NCBI GenBank assembly: GCA_012034405.1
Contig: JAAVLZ010000012.1
Coordinates: 34,421-98,420 of the forward strand
Reading direction: 5' to 3'
Source of the DNA: Oscillospiraceae bacterium HV4-5-C5C
Lineage (GTDB): Bacteria > Bacillota > Clostridia > Saccharofermentanales > Fastidiosipilaceae
Length of the DNA: 64,000 bases
This document shows, one piece after another, positions 1-9,419 of the stretch. The translations under genes were made by a program, and so were the position numbers. Numbering within the stretch: the stretch's first letter is position 1; each line of letters opens with the position of its first letter. Below the pieces are notes generated by a model. That model was not told where the DNA came from. It saw only the letters and a program-made list of their open reading frames with translations, and did not search any database.

Positions 1-1052
1 GGCGAAACTTTTTGGGTGGTGCGCTGACCCAGCCCCATGCCGGGGATGCGCAGCTGTTCCTGCGGCGGTTCAGAATTTGAGTCAAAACCGGAGGCGATGA
101 TGGTGATCATGAGCTCATCTTCCATCGCATCACTGTTCACCGCGCCGAAGATAATGTCTGAGTCCGGGGCAGCGGCGTCCCTGATCATGCTCATAGCTTC
201 ATTTATCTCACTCAACTTAACATTGCCGCCGGCAAAGGAGACAATCAGCCGGTGAGCGCCGTCCACTGTGGTATCAAGCAGGGGGCTGTGCAAAGCCGCG
301 TCCAGAGAGACCTCCATGCGGTCCGGTCCTTTAGCCCGGCCAATGCCCATATGACAGACACCGGCTCCGACCATGACGCGCCGCACGTCAGCCAGGTCAA
401 GGTTAACCACGCCATCAATCGAAATCAAATCAGCAATGCCGGTAACGCCATATTTGAGGACCTGATCCGCCATGGAAAAGGCGTCATTCAGGGAAGTGTC
501 CTCATCAGTGATCTCCAGCAGTTTATCATTGGGAACAACAATCAGGGAATCAACATACTGCTCCAGCGCGCGGATACCGTTTTCAGCGTTTTCCATCCGC
601 TTGGCGCCTTCAAACCGGAAGGGCCGGGTCACGACGGCCACGGTCAGGATACCTAAATCCTGAGCAATCTGAGCCACCACCGGCGCGCCGCCGGTACCGG
701 TGCCGCCGCCCATGCCGGCGGTTATGAACAGCAGATCCGTGCCCCTGATCAGAGCGGTAATCTCATCCCGGCTTTCCGCCGCAGCTTTTTCACCGATTTC
801 AGGATTTGCCCCGGCTCCAAGCCCGCGGGTAATCTTTTCACCTAACTGTATCCGTTTACTGGCTTTGGAACGCTCCAACGCCTGATGATCCGTGTTGAGG
901 GTGATAAACTCAATCCCGCGCACATCCTCAGAAATCATGCGGTCAACCGCGTTGCAACCGCCTCCGCCCACGCCCACAACCCTGATTGTAGCGTAGCCGT
1001 CATTATCCATTACAAAATTCATGCTGTCGCTGTCATACTTTTTTTCAGCCAA
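1..1052 (-). CDS. ftsZ: Cell division GTPase FtsZ (3' end outside window)
   Basis: Tubulin-like GTPase that polymerises into the Z-ring at midcell. About 350 N-terminal residues are inside the window; the C-terminal tail that would bind partners runs off the left edge. Translation shows the glycine-rich first loop [14 protein letters not shown] (residues 26-39), the tubulin signature GGGTGTG (115-121) and a T7 loop NLDLAD with the catalytic acidic residues. The start is uncertain: an ATG at 1061 directly abuts a purine-rich GGAAGGGG, whereas a TTG at 1052 is 9 nt from it, so the TTG is preferred. The gene lies 277 bp downstream of sbp behind its own promoter. No ftsA lies between ftsQ and ftsZ, which is the usual place. 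Confidence 0.96.
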   Translation of the reverse strand, partial: MAEKKYDSDSMNFVMDNDGYATIRVVGVGGGGCNAVDRMISEDVRGIEFITLNTDHQALERSKASKRIQLGEKITRGLGAGANPEIGEKAAAESRDEITALIRGTDLLFITAGMGGGTGTGGAPVVAQIAQDLGILTVAVVTRPFRFEGAKRMENAENGIRALEQYVDSLIVVPNDKLLEITDEDTSLNDAFSMADQVLKYGVTGIADLISIDGVVNLDLADVRRVMVGAGVCHMGIGRAKGPDRMEVSLDAALHSPLLDTTVDGAHRLIVSFAGGNVKLSEINEAMSMIRDAAAPDSDIIFGAVNSDAMEDELMITIIASGFDSNSEPPQEQLRIPGMGLGQRTTQKVS

Positions 1053-1199
1053 CGTGTCCATCCCCTTCCGCGCCACATAAACTCCGGCTCACTGCTTAAG
1101 TTATGGCCGCCACTATGTTTGCCTGATACCTGTTTGAGTAAGAACCACAGCCTGACCGGCAGACTGCCCTTCAGTCAAATGCTGTTTTTACTAGCTCGC

Positions 1200-1228
1200 A
1201 TTCTACACTAAAGCCCTGAGGCTTACAA
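1200..1228 (-). promoter_or_regulatory. Probable sigma-A promoter of ftsZ
   Basis: On the minus strand a -35 TTGTAA and a -10 TAGAAT are separated by 17 nt, about 140 nt before the ftsZ start. The spacer contains a short self-complementary stretch (AAGCC..GGCTT). The 277-bp gap between sbp and ftsZ is otherwise without a gene. Inferred from the sequence only. Confidence 0.6.
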
Positions 1229-1338
1229 CTATTTGTCAGGACAATTTCAAATTTGGTCACAGATATATATGGTCATCATGACGTCACGTTAAATATGAGT
1301 TTTTTCAGTTAAATGTTCAAACAGCCTTATATCAGGGA

Positions 1339-1788
1339 TCACATCGCCGTTGTACTGTCGTCTTGTCTTTTTGAATCACTTTCGTTTAGCTCAACATCGT
1401 CTTTGACGGGCGTACGCCTGGCGTTTTGTTTGAGCTGGCGGCGCAGCCGGCTGTTTTCCCGCCCGCGCAGCAACATCAAGCGGCGCACAGCGGAAAAATT
1501 ATTGAAGATTCTGACACCAAAAGCAAAGACCGCGGCCAGGTTTAACTGAATATTCAACTGGTCCCCCAGGGCGGAAAGCGCCACCGCAATGACCGCGTTG
1601 CCTAAAAGGCCGGTCACAAACAGCCAGATATCAAAGTTTTTGCGCAGGCTGGCCAGCAAACCGCCCACCAGTGAATCCAACGCCGCCAGGATCAGGACGG
1701 CCACATAAGAGGTATAGGCCGCGGGTATCTGTATGTTCAGGAACAGACCCAGGATCAAGCCAATGAGTAAACCAATCAACGGAATCAT
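1339..1788 (-). CDS. sbp: Small basic protein Sbp (DUF1290 family)
   Basis: Small integral membrane protein found in dcw clusters of Bacillota and Actinobacteria; its molecular role is not established. The 149-residue product has three hydrophobic segments (about 2-20, 25-45, 55-75) and then a basic and acidic hydrophilic tail. Typical members are about 110-120 residues, so the tail (from about residue 105, rich in R, K, D and S) is longer than usual. The start has a good ribosome site, GGGAGG, 5 nt before the ATG, and lies 18 bp after the ftsQ stop. Position between ftsQ and ftsZ is the family's standard context. Confidence 0.85.
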   Translation of the reverse strand: MIPLIGLLIGLILGLFLNIQIPAAYTSYVAVLILAALDSLVGGLLASLRKNFDIWLFVTGLLGNAVIAVALSALGDQLNIQLNLAAVFAFGVRIFNNFSAVRRLMLLRGRENSRLRRQLKQNARRTPVKDDVELNESDSKRQDDSTTAM

Positions 1789-1806
1789 TTTAACCTCCCG
1801 GAAGCC

Positions 1807-2718
1807 TTATGGGGCCGTGGTCGCGGTACTATCCTCACTATCGTCCCTGGTGAACACGTAGGGCTCCGCCGTCAGATCAAGTACGCCCTGACCCAGGTTC
1901 TGCAGCTTGTTCTGAGATACCGCGTAACTCAGCCAGTTCAGGGCGTCGGCGTAGGTTGAAGCCGCCGACAGCTTAACAGTCAGGATATCGTCTCCCTGCA
2001 GCCGGAGACTAAAATATGTGCTGTCCGTATCCGGACTGCTGACCTGTGTCATACTGCTCAGCAGCGTAACGCCGTACGCATTGGAGCGGTCGGAGGTCTG
2101 CACGGCCTTTATAAGGGTCAGCGCCCGGCTTACCGCAGCCGGGGACTGACTGACGATTGATTGGCCTAAAACGGCAGCGCTGGTACTGATACCTGCAATG
2201 TAGGGCACGGCTTCATTCAGGGTTTCCCCCGCTTCCGTAAAGCCCAGCACTATGCCCTCTTCGTCCAGCACCACATAGCTGTCCTCCAGCTTCAGGTACG
2301 CCGCCGGCTGTCTTTCTGTAATGGTAATGCTGATAGCACCGGGAAAGCTGACCCGGACCCGCGCGGTTTTTACATAAGGCGAGCTGGCCAGTATTTTTTG
2401 CTCCGCTTTTTTATAGCGGCCGGTGAACAGGCCCCAGGGCAGCTCCAGTCCCTTCAGCAGATGCTGGCCCTGGTACAGGCCGCTGGCCTCAGTCACCGCT
2501 GCAGTCTCCAGTCTGCTCTGGCCGGATACGGTAATCTGGCGGGCATAAAAAGCCGGAGCCGCAACCAGAATAAAGATGATTGATAAAACCGCCACTACAA
2601 TCAGCAGGGTCCGCCCCAGGGCAAACCGCCCCGCTGAGCGGCGTGAGCCTGCGGCAGCCTGGCGCCTGGCAGCCAGATCTGACTGTGGTTTAGCTTCAGA
2701 CCGGATTTTATTTCTCAT
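1807..2718 (-). CDS. ftsQ: Cell division protein FtsQ/DivIB
   Basis: Bitopic membrane protein of the divisome that joins FtsL and FtsB and controls septal peptidoglycan synthesis. The 303-residue product has a basic cytoplasmic N-terminus (about 1-35), one transmembrane segment (about 36-58), then a POTRA domain beginning with the typical phrase ITVSGQSRL (about 67-75) and the FtsQ beta domain. The start overlaps the end of murG by 11 nt, suggesting translational coupling. Length is within the DivIB range. The assignment rests on topology, POTRA phrase and operon position. Confidence 0.92.
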   Translation of the reverse strand: MRNKIRSEAKPQSDLAARRQAAAGSRRSAGRFALGRTLLIVVAVLSIIFILVAAPAFYARQITVSGQSRLETAAVTEASGLYQGQHLLKGLELPWGLFTGRYKKAEQKILASSPYVKTARVRVSFPGAISITITERQPAAYLKLEDSYVVLDEEGIVLGFTEAGETLNEAVPYIAGISTSAAVLGQSIVSQSPAAVSRALTLIKAVQTSDRSNAYGVTLLSSMTQVSSPDTDSTYFSLRLQGDDILTVKLSAASTYADALNWLSYAVSQNKLQNLGQGVLDLTAEPYVFTRDDSEDSTATTAP

Positions 2719-3901
2719 ATCCAGGCCGTCCCGGCACAGACTGATCCAACAGATTCAGCAGGGTGGCGGCAATATCCTGCGCCGCCTGCGGACAGGCAAA
2801 CTGCCGGGCTTTGTCCCCCAGGTCCCGGCGTTGCTTCGCGTCCTGGAGCAGGAGGCCCAGCTGCCGGTTCAGATAGGCCGGTGTAAAATCCGCGTCAGGG
2901 CAGACCAGCGCGGCGCCAGCTTCAGCAAAGGCCTGCGCGTTATGCATCTGGTGGTCGCCGGTCGCATAGGGGTACGGCACCATAAGGCTGGGCAGTCCCA
3001 AGGCGGCAATTTCCGCGCAGGTACCTGCTCCGGCGCGGCTGATATAAAGGTCCGCCGCCGCCATATAATCCGGCATATTATACAGAAACTCAAAGAGCTG
3101 CAGGCGGGACGGTCCCAACCGCAGGGCCCCGGCAGTTTCCTGGGTTTCCCGGGCCAGGCGGCGCCCGGTTACTAAAAAGAAACAAGCCGGTCCCTCAGGA
3201 TGCTCCTTTAAATAAGCAAGTGTTCCCTGATTTAAGGTCCGGGCACCCAGGCTCCCCCCGCTGACCAGAACGATCAGCTGATCCGGATCCAGCTTCAGTC
3301 TTTGACGGGCCTGCTCCCGCCGCAGTTGGAAAAACAACGGATTAACCGGATTACCGGTGGTCACAATCCTGGCCGTCTGCTTAAAATGCGGCCGGGCGGC
3401 TTCATAGCTGAGGCAGACCGTTTGGGCGCGCCTGGCCAGCAGGCGGTTGCTCTGACCCGGAAAGGCGTTTTGTTCATGAATCACATAAGGGATTCCTAAA
3501 TGGCCTGCGGCCAGCAGCAATGGATCAGACACATAACCGCCGGTACCCAGGAGGGCCTGCGGCCGCAGCCGCCTGAGCAGCCGCAGGCTCTGGCTGTAGC
3601 CTTGCTGCAGATCTCTGGCGGCTTTCACCCAGGCTTTGGGAGAGCTGCGCTTAAACGGGCTGGCCGGTATGGCAATAAAGGGCAGACCGGCCTTGGGCAC
3701 CAATTCATGCTCCAGTCCATGGCTGGTACCAACATACAGGAGCTTGCAATCAGGCCTGGCCGCCCGTAAAGCCGCGGCAACAGCCAGCGCCGGATTAATG
3801 TGACCGCTGGTCCCCCCGCCGGTCAGCATGATCAGCGGACGACTGCCGCGGTTATCATATTCACAGTCTTTTGGTATGGCGTTATCTACCGGTTTATTCA
3901 T
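2708..3901 (-). CDS. murG: UDP-GlcNAc transferase MurG (lipid II synthase)
   Basis: Peripheral membrane GT28 glycosyltransferase that adds GlcNAc to lipid I to form lipid II on the inner face of the membrane. The product of 397 residues has the N-terminal glycine motif GGGTSGH, the HEQN segment followed by PGQSNR, a second glycine motif (SGGSLGAR) and the donor-site SRAGAGTCAE loop, which is a version of the usual SRAGA.T..E. The start at 3901 is chosen because AGGAGAGAC precedes the ATG; it overlaps ftsW by 8 nt. An in-frame extension upstream lies wholly inside ftsW and has no family homology. A non-conserved head of about 20 residues precedes the first motif. Confidence 0.96.
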   Translation of the reverse strand: MNKPVDNAIPKDCEYDNRGSRPLIMLTGGGTSGHINPALAVAAALRAARPDCKLLYVGTSHGLEHELVPKAGLPFIAIPASPFKRSSPKAWVKAARDLQQGYSQSLRLLRRLRPQALLGTGGYVSDPLLLAAGHLGIPYVIHEQNAFPGQSNRLLARRAQTVCLSYEAARPHFKQTARIVTTGNPVNPLFFQLRREQARQRLKLDPDQLIVLVSGGSLGARTLNQGTLAYLKEHPEGPACFFLVTGRRLARETQETAGALRLGPSRLQLFEFLYNMPDYMAAADLYISRAGAGTCAEIAALGLPSLMVPYPYATGDHQMHNAQAFAEAGAALVCPDADFTPAYLNRQLGLLLQDAKQRRDLGDKARQFACPQAAQDIAATLLNLLDQSVPGRPGYEK

Positions 3902-5396
3902 GTCTCTCCTCTGGGCCGCGGCTCCGCCGCTGGCTGTCACCGTTTTCAGCCCTGACGGACAGGCCGCTGCGGTCTGACGCCGCGGTCTCTCGTTTTTCAT
4001 CTTTCCTGATTGTAGCAAACGGACTGCGAATCGCAAACTTTGATAGACTCAGCAGGATGCCGCAGGAAGTCAGGAAAAAGATATTAGAGGTACCGCCATA
4101 GCTGAAAAAAGGCAGGGAAATCCCGGTTGGAAAAAACACCTTCAAATTAACCGCCATACTTAAAAAAGCTTGAAGCGGTAAAAACACCGCATAACCAAAA
4201 GCCAGGATTCTGGCAAAAACACCGTGGGTTTTGAACGCGATACCTACACCCAGACCAAAATACAGCAGGAAAAGCAAGACGACAGTCACGCCGCCGATCA
4301 GACCCAGTTCTTCACAGATAATGGCATATATGTAGTCCGTATGCATTTCCGGAAGATAATTATTTTTCAGGCGGCTCTGACCCAGACCCAGGCCGGTCCA
4401 GCCGCCGGAGCCGATAGCAGTTAAGGCCTGCTGGGACTGATAGCTGTCGGCTTCGCTGGCTTCGCCGGTATTGAAGAAAATATTAAACCGTTGTACCAGA
4501 TGATCCAGCCGCGGGTTTTTGATCAGCCAGGCTTTCAGCTGCTGCTGTTCATGCATCAATAAAAACAGGATGAGCAGCAGACCGGCCAGGCCCAATAAAA
4601 GGCCCAGGGCAATCCGCCAGGAGTCGCGGCTGATGCCGGCAGACAAAAAGACCGCCAGCAATAATAAATAAATAATCAGGACCGCCGACATATGCGACTG
4701 CATAGCGATCAGGACACACCAGACAGTCACGGCTGAAAAAGGAATAACAAAATCAAAGGCAAAATTGGCCCAGCGTTTTTTGGCGCCTTTAAGCTGACGC
4801 AAAAAGCCACGGCGGCGCGCGCCCTGCAGCCAGGAGTACCATCCGGCGCCGCAGAACACCACCGCCAGTTTAATCAGTTCTGAAGGCTGCCAGTTAATGC
4901 TTGAGGTGATTTTCAGCCAGCGGCGCTGCCCGTTTACTTCCACTCCCAGCGGGGTAAAAATCAGCGCCAGTAAAACTGTACAGAACAAATAAAGCAGCAG
5001 CAGGATGCCGGGGCGGTTGAAACGACGTACGTCAATAAAAATAAACGCGCCTAACGCCGCCAGGCCTGGCAGCAAAAGAACGGATTGGCGCAGAATATAA
5101 TACCAGCCGTAGCCCTGCTCCGACATGGACTTTCCGATACTGGTAGAAAACAGCATCACCAGGCCAAAGCAAATCAGTATAACCGTCACCATCAGCAGGC
5201 CGTAGCTGATGCTCTGAGGCGGCGCCAATTCAATTCCCGGTTCTGAAGGCAGCAGATGACTGCCGCGGTGAGCCGCGGCGCGTTTCTGACGTCTGCTGCC
5301 GGCGTTTCTGCTACCCGTCTGGCGGCTGTGAGGCACGGCGGTCGCCGCGCCGTCTGGCCGCCGCCCGGCTGCCGTTTGCTTTGCTGCTTGCCTCAT
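3894..5396 (-). CDS. ftsW: Septal peptidoglycan polymerase FtsW (SEDS family)
   Basis: SEDS glycosyltransferase that polymerises lipid II with its class B PBP during septation. The 500-residue product has a basic, low-complexity cytoplasmic head of about 60 residues, then about ten membrane segments. The SEDS landmarks are visible: WQPSELIKL after the first helices, the long extracellular loop, and the C-terminal phrase GISLPFFSYGGTS. A GAGGAG site 8 nt before the ATG at 5396 fixes the start; a TTG at 5420 overlapping the mraY stop is a weaker alternative. In this cluster murD, which often sits between mraY and ftsW, is missing. Confidence 0.93.
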   Translation of the reverse strand: MRQAAKQTAAGRRPDGAATAVPHSRQTGSRNAGSRRQKRAAAHRGSHLLPSEPGIELAPPQSISYGLLMVTVILICFGLVMLFSTSIGKSMSEQGYGWYYILRQSVLLLPGLAALGAFIFIDVRRFNRPGILLLLYLFCTVLLALIFTPLGVEVNGQRRWLKITSSINWQPSELIKLAVVFCGAGWYSWLQGARRRGFLRQLKGAKKRWANFAFDFVIPFSAVTVWCVLIAMQSHMSAVLIIYLLLLAVFLSAGISRDSWRIALGLLLGLAGLLLILFLLMHEQQQLKAWLIKNPRLDHLVQRFNIFFNTGEASEADSYQSQQALTAIGSGGWTGLGLGQSRLKNNYLPEMHTDYIYAIICEELGLIGGVTVVLLFLLYFGLGVGIAFKTHGVFARILAFGYAVFLPLQAFLSMAVNLKVFFPTGISLPFFSYGGTSNIFFLTSCGILLSLSKFAIRSPFATIRKDEKRETAASDRSGLSVRAENGDSQRRSRGPEERHE

Positions 5397-5416
5397 CTGC
5401 GGGTCTCCTCTTCGGG

Positions 5417-6430
5417 TCAAAATGCGGCCCAGTAGGTCAGCAGACTCAGCAGGCAGCCTGCCACCGTCACCAGGGTAAAGACCGCCACCACTTTGTTTTC
5501 TGACCAGCCACCCAATTCAAAGTGATGGTGGATCGGCGACATTCTGAAAATGCGGCGGCCCCCGGTACGCTTGAAATAAGTTACCTGGATAATCACAGAC
5601 AGGGATTCAGCCACATAAACAAAGCCCAGCAGCAGCATGATCCAGGGAACCCCCTGCAGCAGTAACACACCGGCTAACACGCCGCCAGCGGCCAGAGAAC
5701 CGGTATCGCCCATAAAAACCTTCGCTTTGTGGTGGTTATAAAGCAAAAAGCCCGCAAATCCGCCGGCTAAAGCGAAGCTGCTGTACAGGCTGCCTGCCGC
5801 GCCGTTAAACGCGGTCAGATAAGCTAAAATGCCCATGGTTAATGCAGCCGGGATGGAAACGGACGCCAGCAGCCCGTCCACGCCATCCGTCAGGTTAACG
5901 GAATTGGCGATGAAATATAGGTAAATGACCGCAAAGACGCCGTACAGGAGCTTCCAGCCAAAGCCTGTGACCGGCAGCACCTTAAGGGTAAACGGCAGAA
6001 CAAAAACCGGTCCACCCGGGAAAAACCATAGATAATACACCGTGAACAGCACGCAAATCAACAGGGTAGGGATGGATTTTTGCAGCGGGCTCAAGCCCTC
6101 CGGATTTTTCCTGACCTTGATGTAGTCATCCGCAAAGCCAGTGGCAGCCAGGCCCGCTGACATCAGCAGCAAGGCTGCGGTCTGGCTGGCAGGATACAAG
6201 ATGAGCATCATCGTCATCAGCAGCCATAACGGCAGCAAAAACATAAAACCGCCAAAGGTGGGCGTACCACTTTTTACCAGATGACTCCGGGGGCCATCCT
6301 GCCGTTCTTTCTGGCCGACATGCCAGCGCTGCAGGCGCGGCAAAAGCCACGCGCCCCAGAGCGCGGTCAGGCCAAAGGCAAGAACAGCGTATAGCAGCGC
6401 CAGACCTAATTGCCAAACATCTCTTGACAT
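5417..6430 (-). CDS. mraY: Phospho-MurNAc-pentapeptide transferase MraY
   Basis: Multispanning membrane enzyme that transfers phospho-MurNAc-pentapeptide from UDP to undecaprenyl phosphate, giving lipid I. The 337-residue product has about ten hydrophobic segments and the family motifs GFADDYIKV (Mg-binding aspartates, about residue 97), NSVNLTDGVDGL (about 177) and the HHHFELGG triplet-histidine loop near the C-terminus. It starts 4 nt after the murF stop. All recognised catalytic motifs are intact. Confidence 0.97.
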   Translation of the reverse strand: MSRDVWQLGLALLYAVLAFGLTALWGAWLLPRLQRWHVGQKERQDGPRSHLVKSGTPTFGGFMFLLPLWLLMTMMLILYPASQTAALLLMSAGLAATGFADDYIKVRKNPEGLSPLQKSIPTLLICVLFTVYYLWFFPGGPVFVLPFTLKVLPVTGFGWKLLYGVFAVIYLYFIANSVNLTDGVDGLLASVSIPAALTMGILAYLTAFNGAAGSLYSSFALAGGFAGFLLYNHHKAKVFMGDTGSLAAGGVLAGVLLLQGVPWIMLLLGFVYVAESLSVIIQVTYFKRTGGRRIFRMSPIHHHFELGGWSENKVVAVFTLVTVAGCLLSLLTYWAAF

Positions 6431-6434
6431 GGGA

Positions 6435-7889
6435 TCAGCCCTCCGTCCGGTCGCTGACGACCGCTTCCACTACTTTTTCCATCTGGTAGGAGCGGGAACC
6501 CTTGACCAGCAGGATATCCTGTTCATTCAGGCCCGCCAGCAGCGCAATGATCAAGCTGTCCCGGTCAGGAAAACGGTGAATATGCATAGCGCCGGGCTTC
6601 ACTTGTCTGGCTCCCTGTTCAACCGCCTCCGCAAACGGCCCGCACAGGTACAGGTCATCTACATCACCCAGCGCCAGCCGTTCGCCGATTTCCCGGTGCA
6701 GTGCCCGGGCATACTCCCCGAGCTCATTCATGCTGGCCATGGCTACGACCCGGCGCCGCGAACCACCGACTTCACTTAACAAATTGATGGCCGCCTGCAC
6801 AGATTCCGGGCTGGCATTATAGCTGTCATTGATGATCATCAGCCCGCCTACCCGGATCAGTCGCTGCCGGTCGCCTGTTACCTGAAAATCCATCAGGCCT
6901 TGTGCGCTCAGCTGAGGATCCAGGCCGAGCCGTTGCGCCGTCAGCAGCGCAAACAGGGCATTCTGAACGTGATGCAGCCCCGCTACCGGCAGTGTGACGT
7001 CTTTTTGCCACAGCTGAGCCTGAGACGCCTGCCAGTAAACTGCGTCAAAGGTCACGCCACTTAAGTCCGCCCGGATATTTTGCGCCTGCATCAGTCTTTG
7101 GCAGCACTCCTGCGGCGGCTGTGCCGCGGTGCTGACAAAGCTGACGCAAAACCGGTCCTGCTTTTGCAGGGCCAGGCGCCGCAAGTAACGATCATCCGCA
7201 TTCAGCAGCAGATCCCGGCCGGCTTCCATACCATGAGTAATCTGGCCCTTGGCCAGCATGATATTATCTCTGGTCTCAAACTGCGAAAGATGAGAAAAGC
7301 CGATGCCCGTAATCAGCGCGATATCCGGTCTGGCGGTATCAGACAGGCGTTCCATTGTTCCCGGCGCGTCAATGCCCATCTCCACCACCAAAGCCCGGGT
7401 GTCCTCATCTGCTGACAGGATGGTCCAGGCCAAGCCGATATGGTTGTTCAGGTTCGCCTTGGTCCCGCAGGTTTTCATCTGCCGGCCCAGTGCCGCGATT
7501 ACCATGTCCCGGGTCGAGGTCTTTCCGACTGAACCGGTTATCCCGATCACTTTAGCCGCCAGCTGTCCGCGGTACCAGGCGGCTATCTGATCCAAAGCCA
7601 CCTCCGTATCCGGGACTAAAAAACAGGGCCGGCGCTGGCCGGGCGGGAGCTGCTCCCAGGCGGGCAGCTCAGATATCACAAAAGCCGCCGCTCCCTGCTG
7701 GCTGGCCTGGGCCAGGTAGTGATGACCGTCATAGCGGTCACCTTTCAGCGCGACAAACAGATTGCCGGCCTTAAGCGAGCGGCTGTCGCTGGAAACGCCG
7801 CAGAAAGTCTCAGCAGCCAGGGTTTGTGTTTCTCCCTGACAGGGGCTTCCCAGAGCCTGGGCAATAATGTCTAACGGGTAGGGTTTCAT
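6435..7889 (-). CDS. murF: UDP-MurNAc-tripeptide:D-Ala-D-Ala ligase MurF
   Basis: Cytoplasmic ATP-dependent ligase that adds D-Ala-D-Ala to UDP-MurNAc-tripeptide. The 484-residue product shows the N-terminal substrate domain (SSDSRSLKAGNLFVAL), an intact P-loop GITGSVGKTST (about residues 115-125), the Mg/carbamate region VVEMGID, and the C-terminal domain phrase INDSYNASPES. The ATG overlaps the stop of the preceding murE-like gene (ATGA). Unlike its neighbour, all nucleotide and metal motifs are kept, so this is expected to be an active ligase. Confidence 0.96.
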   Translation of the reverse strand: MKPYPLDIIAQALGSPCQGETQTLAAETFCGVSSDSRSLKAGNLFVALKGDRYDGHHYLAQASQQGAAAFVISELPAWEQLPPGQRRPCFLVPDTEVALDQIAAWYRGQLAAKVIGITGSVGKTSTRDMVIAALGRQMKTCGTKANLNNHIGLAWTILSADEDTRALVVEMGIDAPGTMERLSDTARPDIALITGIGFSHLSQFETRDNIMLAKGQITHGMEAGRDLLLNADDRYLRRLALQKQDRFCVSFVSTAAQPPQECCQRLMQAQNIRADLSGVTFDAVYWQASQAQLWQKDVTLPVAGLHHVQNALFALLTAQRLGLDPQLSAQGLMDFQVTGDRQRLIRVGGLMIINDSYNASPESVQAAINLLSEVGGSRRRVVAMASMNELGEYARALHREIGERLALGDVDDLYLCGPFAEAVEQGARQVKPGAMHIHRFPDRDSLIIALLAGLNEQDILLVKGSRSYQMEKVVEAVVSDRTEG

Positions 7890-9373
7890 GAGTTTATGTT
7901 CCCTTCATGGTTGTTCAGATCAGCTAAAGCCGCCTGGATGACAGTCAAATCAGAATATGGACGGACCTGCTCAGCAGTCATCTCATAGGTTTCCGCCCCT
8001 TTACCGGTAATCAGCAGCAGGTCACCCGGCCGCATGTCGCCGATCGCCTGCCTGATAGCAGCGCTCCGGTCCGTGCAGACGGAAAACCAGCTGGACTCAA
8101 GTTTAGCGCCCTCACGCAAATCTGCTACAATTGCGGCGCTGTTTTCGCTACGCATATCGCTGACAGTCAGGTAACAACGATCAGACAATGCAGCGGCAAT
8201 TTTGCCCAGGCGGACGCGACGCTGGCTGTCGCGGCTGCCGTCCCCGCCCAGCACCGTCAGGATCCGGCAGCCATACGGCCTGAGATCCGTCAACAGGCCT
8301 TCCAGCTGCTCATCATTCCAGGCCTGATCGATAAAGATATCCAGCCCGTGGGTATTGGGGACCGGCTGCAAGCGGCCGGGCACTGAGATACGGGCCAGCA
8401 GGCTGGCAGCCGCATCCAGCGGCAGCTTCAGTTCCTGGCAGACTGCCAGGGCCGCCAGGGCGTGGTAAACCGCGTATCGGCCGGGCAAGCCGATAAACAG
8501 CTCATGCTGCTGTCTGTCCCCCCAGGCGACGGTCAGTTTAGTACCCAGGCGGCCGTCTTGTTTAGCAATGTGCAGACTTGAAGCGCGCAGATCAGCCTGG
8601 GGCGACAAGCCAAAGGAGCGCAGCCGTCCGGGAGAGCCGCTCTCCCGCTGGGCGCGTAAAAAAGTAAAGGCAGGGTCATCTTCATTATACAGAACCAGTT
8701 CAGCTGCACCTAAGGCCTGGGTCTCCAGGGATGATAAACAGGTTCTGGCATTCAGTAAAATCAGCACCTTAAAGCTGGCGTAGGCTTGACGCCGCCAGGT
8801 CAGATCCAGATATCTGAGTGGCAGAACCGCCGCTTTTTGCCGGAGCTGAAGCATGGCAGCCAGGCTGGCCTGGATTTCCGGCGCTTCGGGATGATTCCGG
8901 CCGATGTAGCGGACCTGATCAGAGGTAATCTGCCGCATCCCATCCAAATAGCCCGCCGGCCAGCTCAGTTGGTTCAGCAGCTGGCTCAGCAGTCCGGCCA
9001 GGCGGTGGCGGCCCAGCCAGGCAATACAACCGATTAACTGCAGATGACTGGAAGGGTACTCGTAGTAACGGGCTGAGACATAGGCCAGCGCATCGCGCGT
9101 ATCGCTGACCAGTACCAGCGCGCACTGCTGCTGTTCGAGCAATTTGAGTACTGCGTCATCAGGCCAGGCAGAGATCACAACCGCGCCGGCACCTCTTTTG
9201 GCGGCCTGATCCAGATAGTGATGGCCGTCATCGTGCTGGCCGCGCAGGGCGACAAACAGGGTTCCCGGTCCCACCCGGCGGGAATCATAGGCCAGATTTT
9301 TGATGGGGGTCTGCGGATCGCCCTGAAATTTCAGGACCGGATAAACAGAGCATAAATCATACAAGGTCATCAT
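7886..9373 (-). CDS. MurE-like protein lacking catalytic motifs (predicted pseudoenzyme)
   Basis: Occupies the murE place between the PBP and murF, 495 residues as for a normal MurE. Seen: a MurE-type N-terminal domain (YDSRRVGPGTLFVALRG), and a C-terminal ligase domain outline (LPGRYAVYHALAALAV, VPGRLQPV, GGDGSRDSQRR, GDLLLITGKG). Lost: the P-loop, normally GxTGTNGKTT, reads IGCIAWLGRHR (114-124); the EVSSH and DHLDxH blocks are unrecognisable; YAHTP reads QAWND; the DNPR substrate loop reads DMRS; GKGHE reads GKGAE. The reading frame is open throughout and overlaps murF (ATGA), so it is maintained rather than decayed. Inference: a non-catalytic MurE paralogue with a scaffold or regulatory role; a working MurE must lie elsewhere. 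Start: ATG at 9373 with GAGGA 7 nt upstream. Confidence 0.85.
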   Translation of the reverse strand: MMTLYDLCSVYPVLKFQGDPQTPIKNLAYDSRRVGPGTLFVALRGQHDDGHHYLDQAAKRGAGAVVISAWPDDAVLKLLEQQQCALVLVSDTRDALAYVSARYYEYPSSHLQLIGCIAWLGRHRLAGLLSQLLNQLSWPAGYLDGMRQITSDQVRYIGRNHPEAPEIQASLAAMLQLRQKAAVLPLRYLDLTWRRQAYASFKVLILLNARTCLSSLETQALGAAELVLYNEDDPAFTFLRAQRESGSPGRLRSFGLSPQADLRASSLHIAKQDGRLGTKLTVAWGDRQQHELFIGLPGRYAVYHALAALAVCQELKLPLDAAASLLARISVPGRLQPVPNTHGLDIFIDQAWNDEQLEGLLTDLRPYGCRILTVLGGDGSRDSQRRVRLGKIAAALSDRCYLTVSDMRSENSAAIVADLREGAKLESSWFSVCTDRSAAIRQAIGDMRPGDLLLITGKGAETYEMTAEQVRPYSDLTVIQAALADLNNHEGNINS

Positions 9374-9419
9374 CACTTGTTCCTCATTTCATCAAGAACC
9401 GCCGGCTGCAGGTTTGAGT

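Noticed and set aside
7886..9373. Frameshift or sequencing error as explanation for the missing MurE motifs
   Set aside because: The frame is open for 495 codons, with MurE-like sequence on both sides of each lost motif in the same frame; the motifs are substituted, not shifted.
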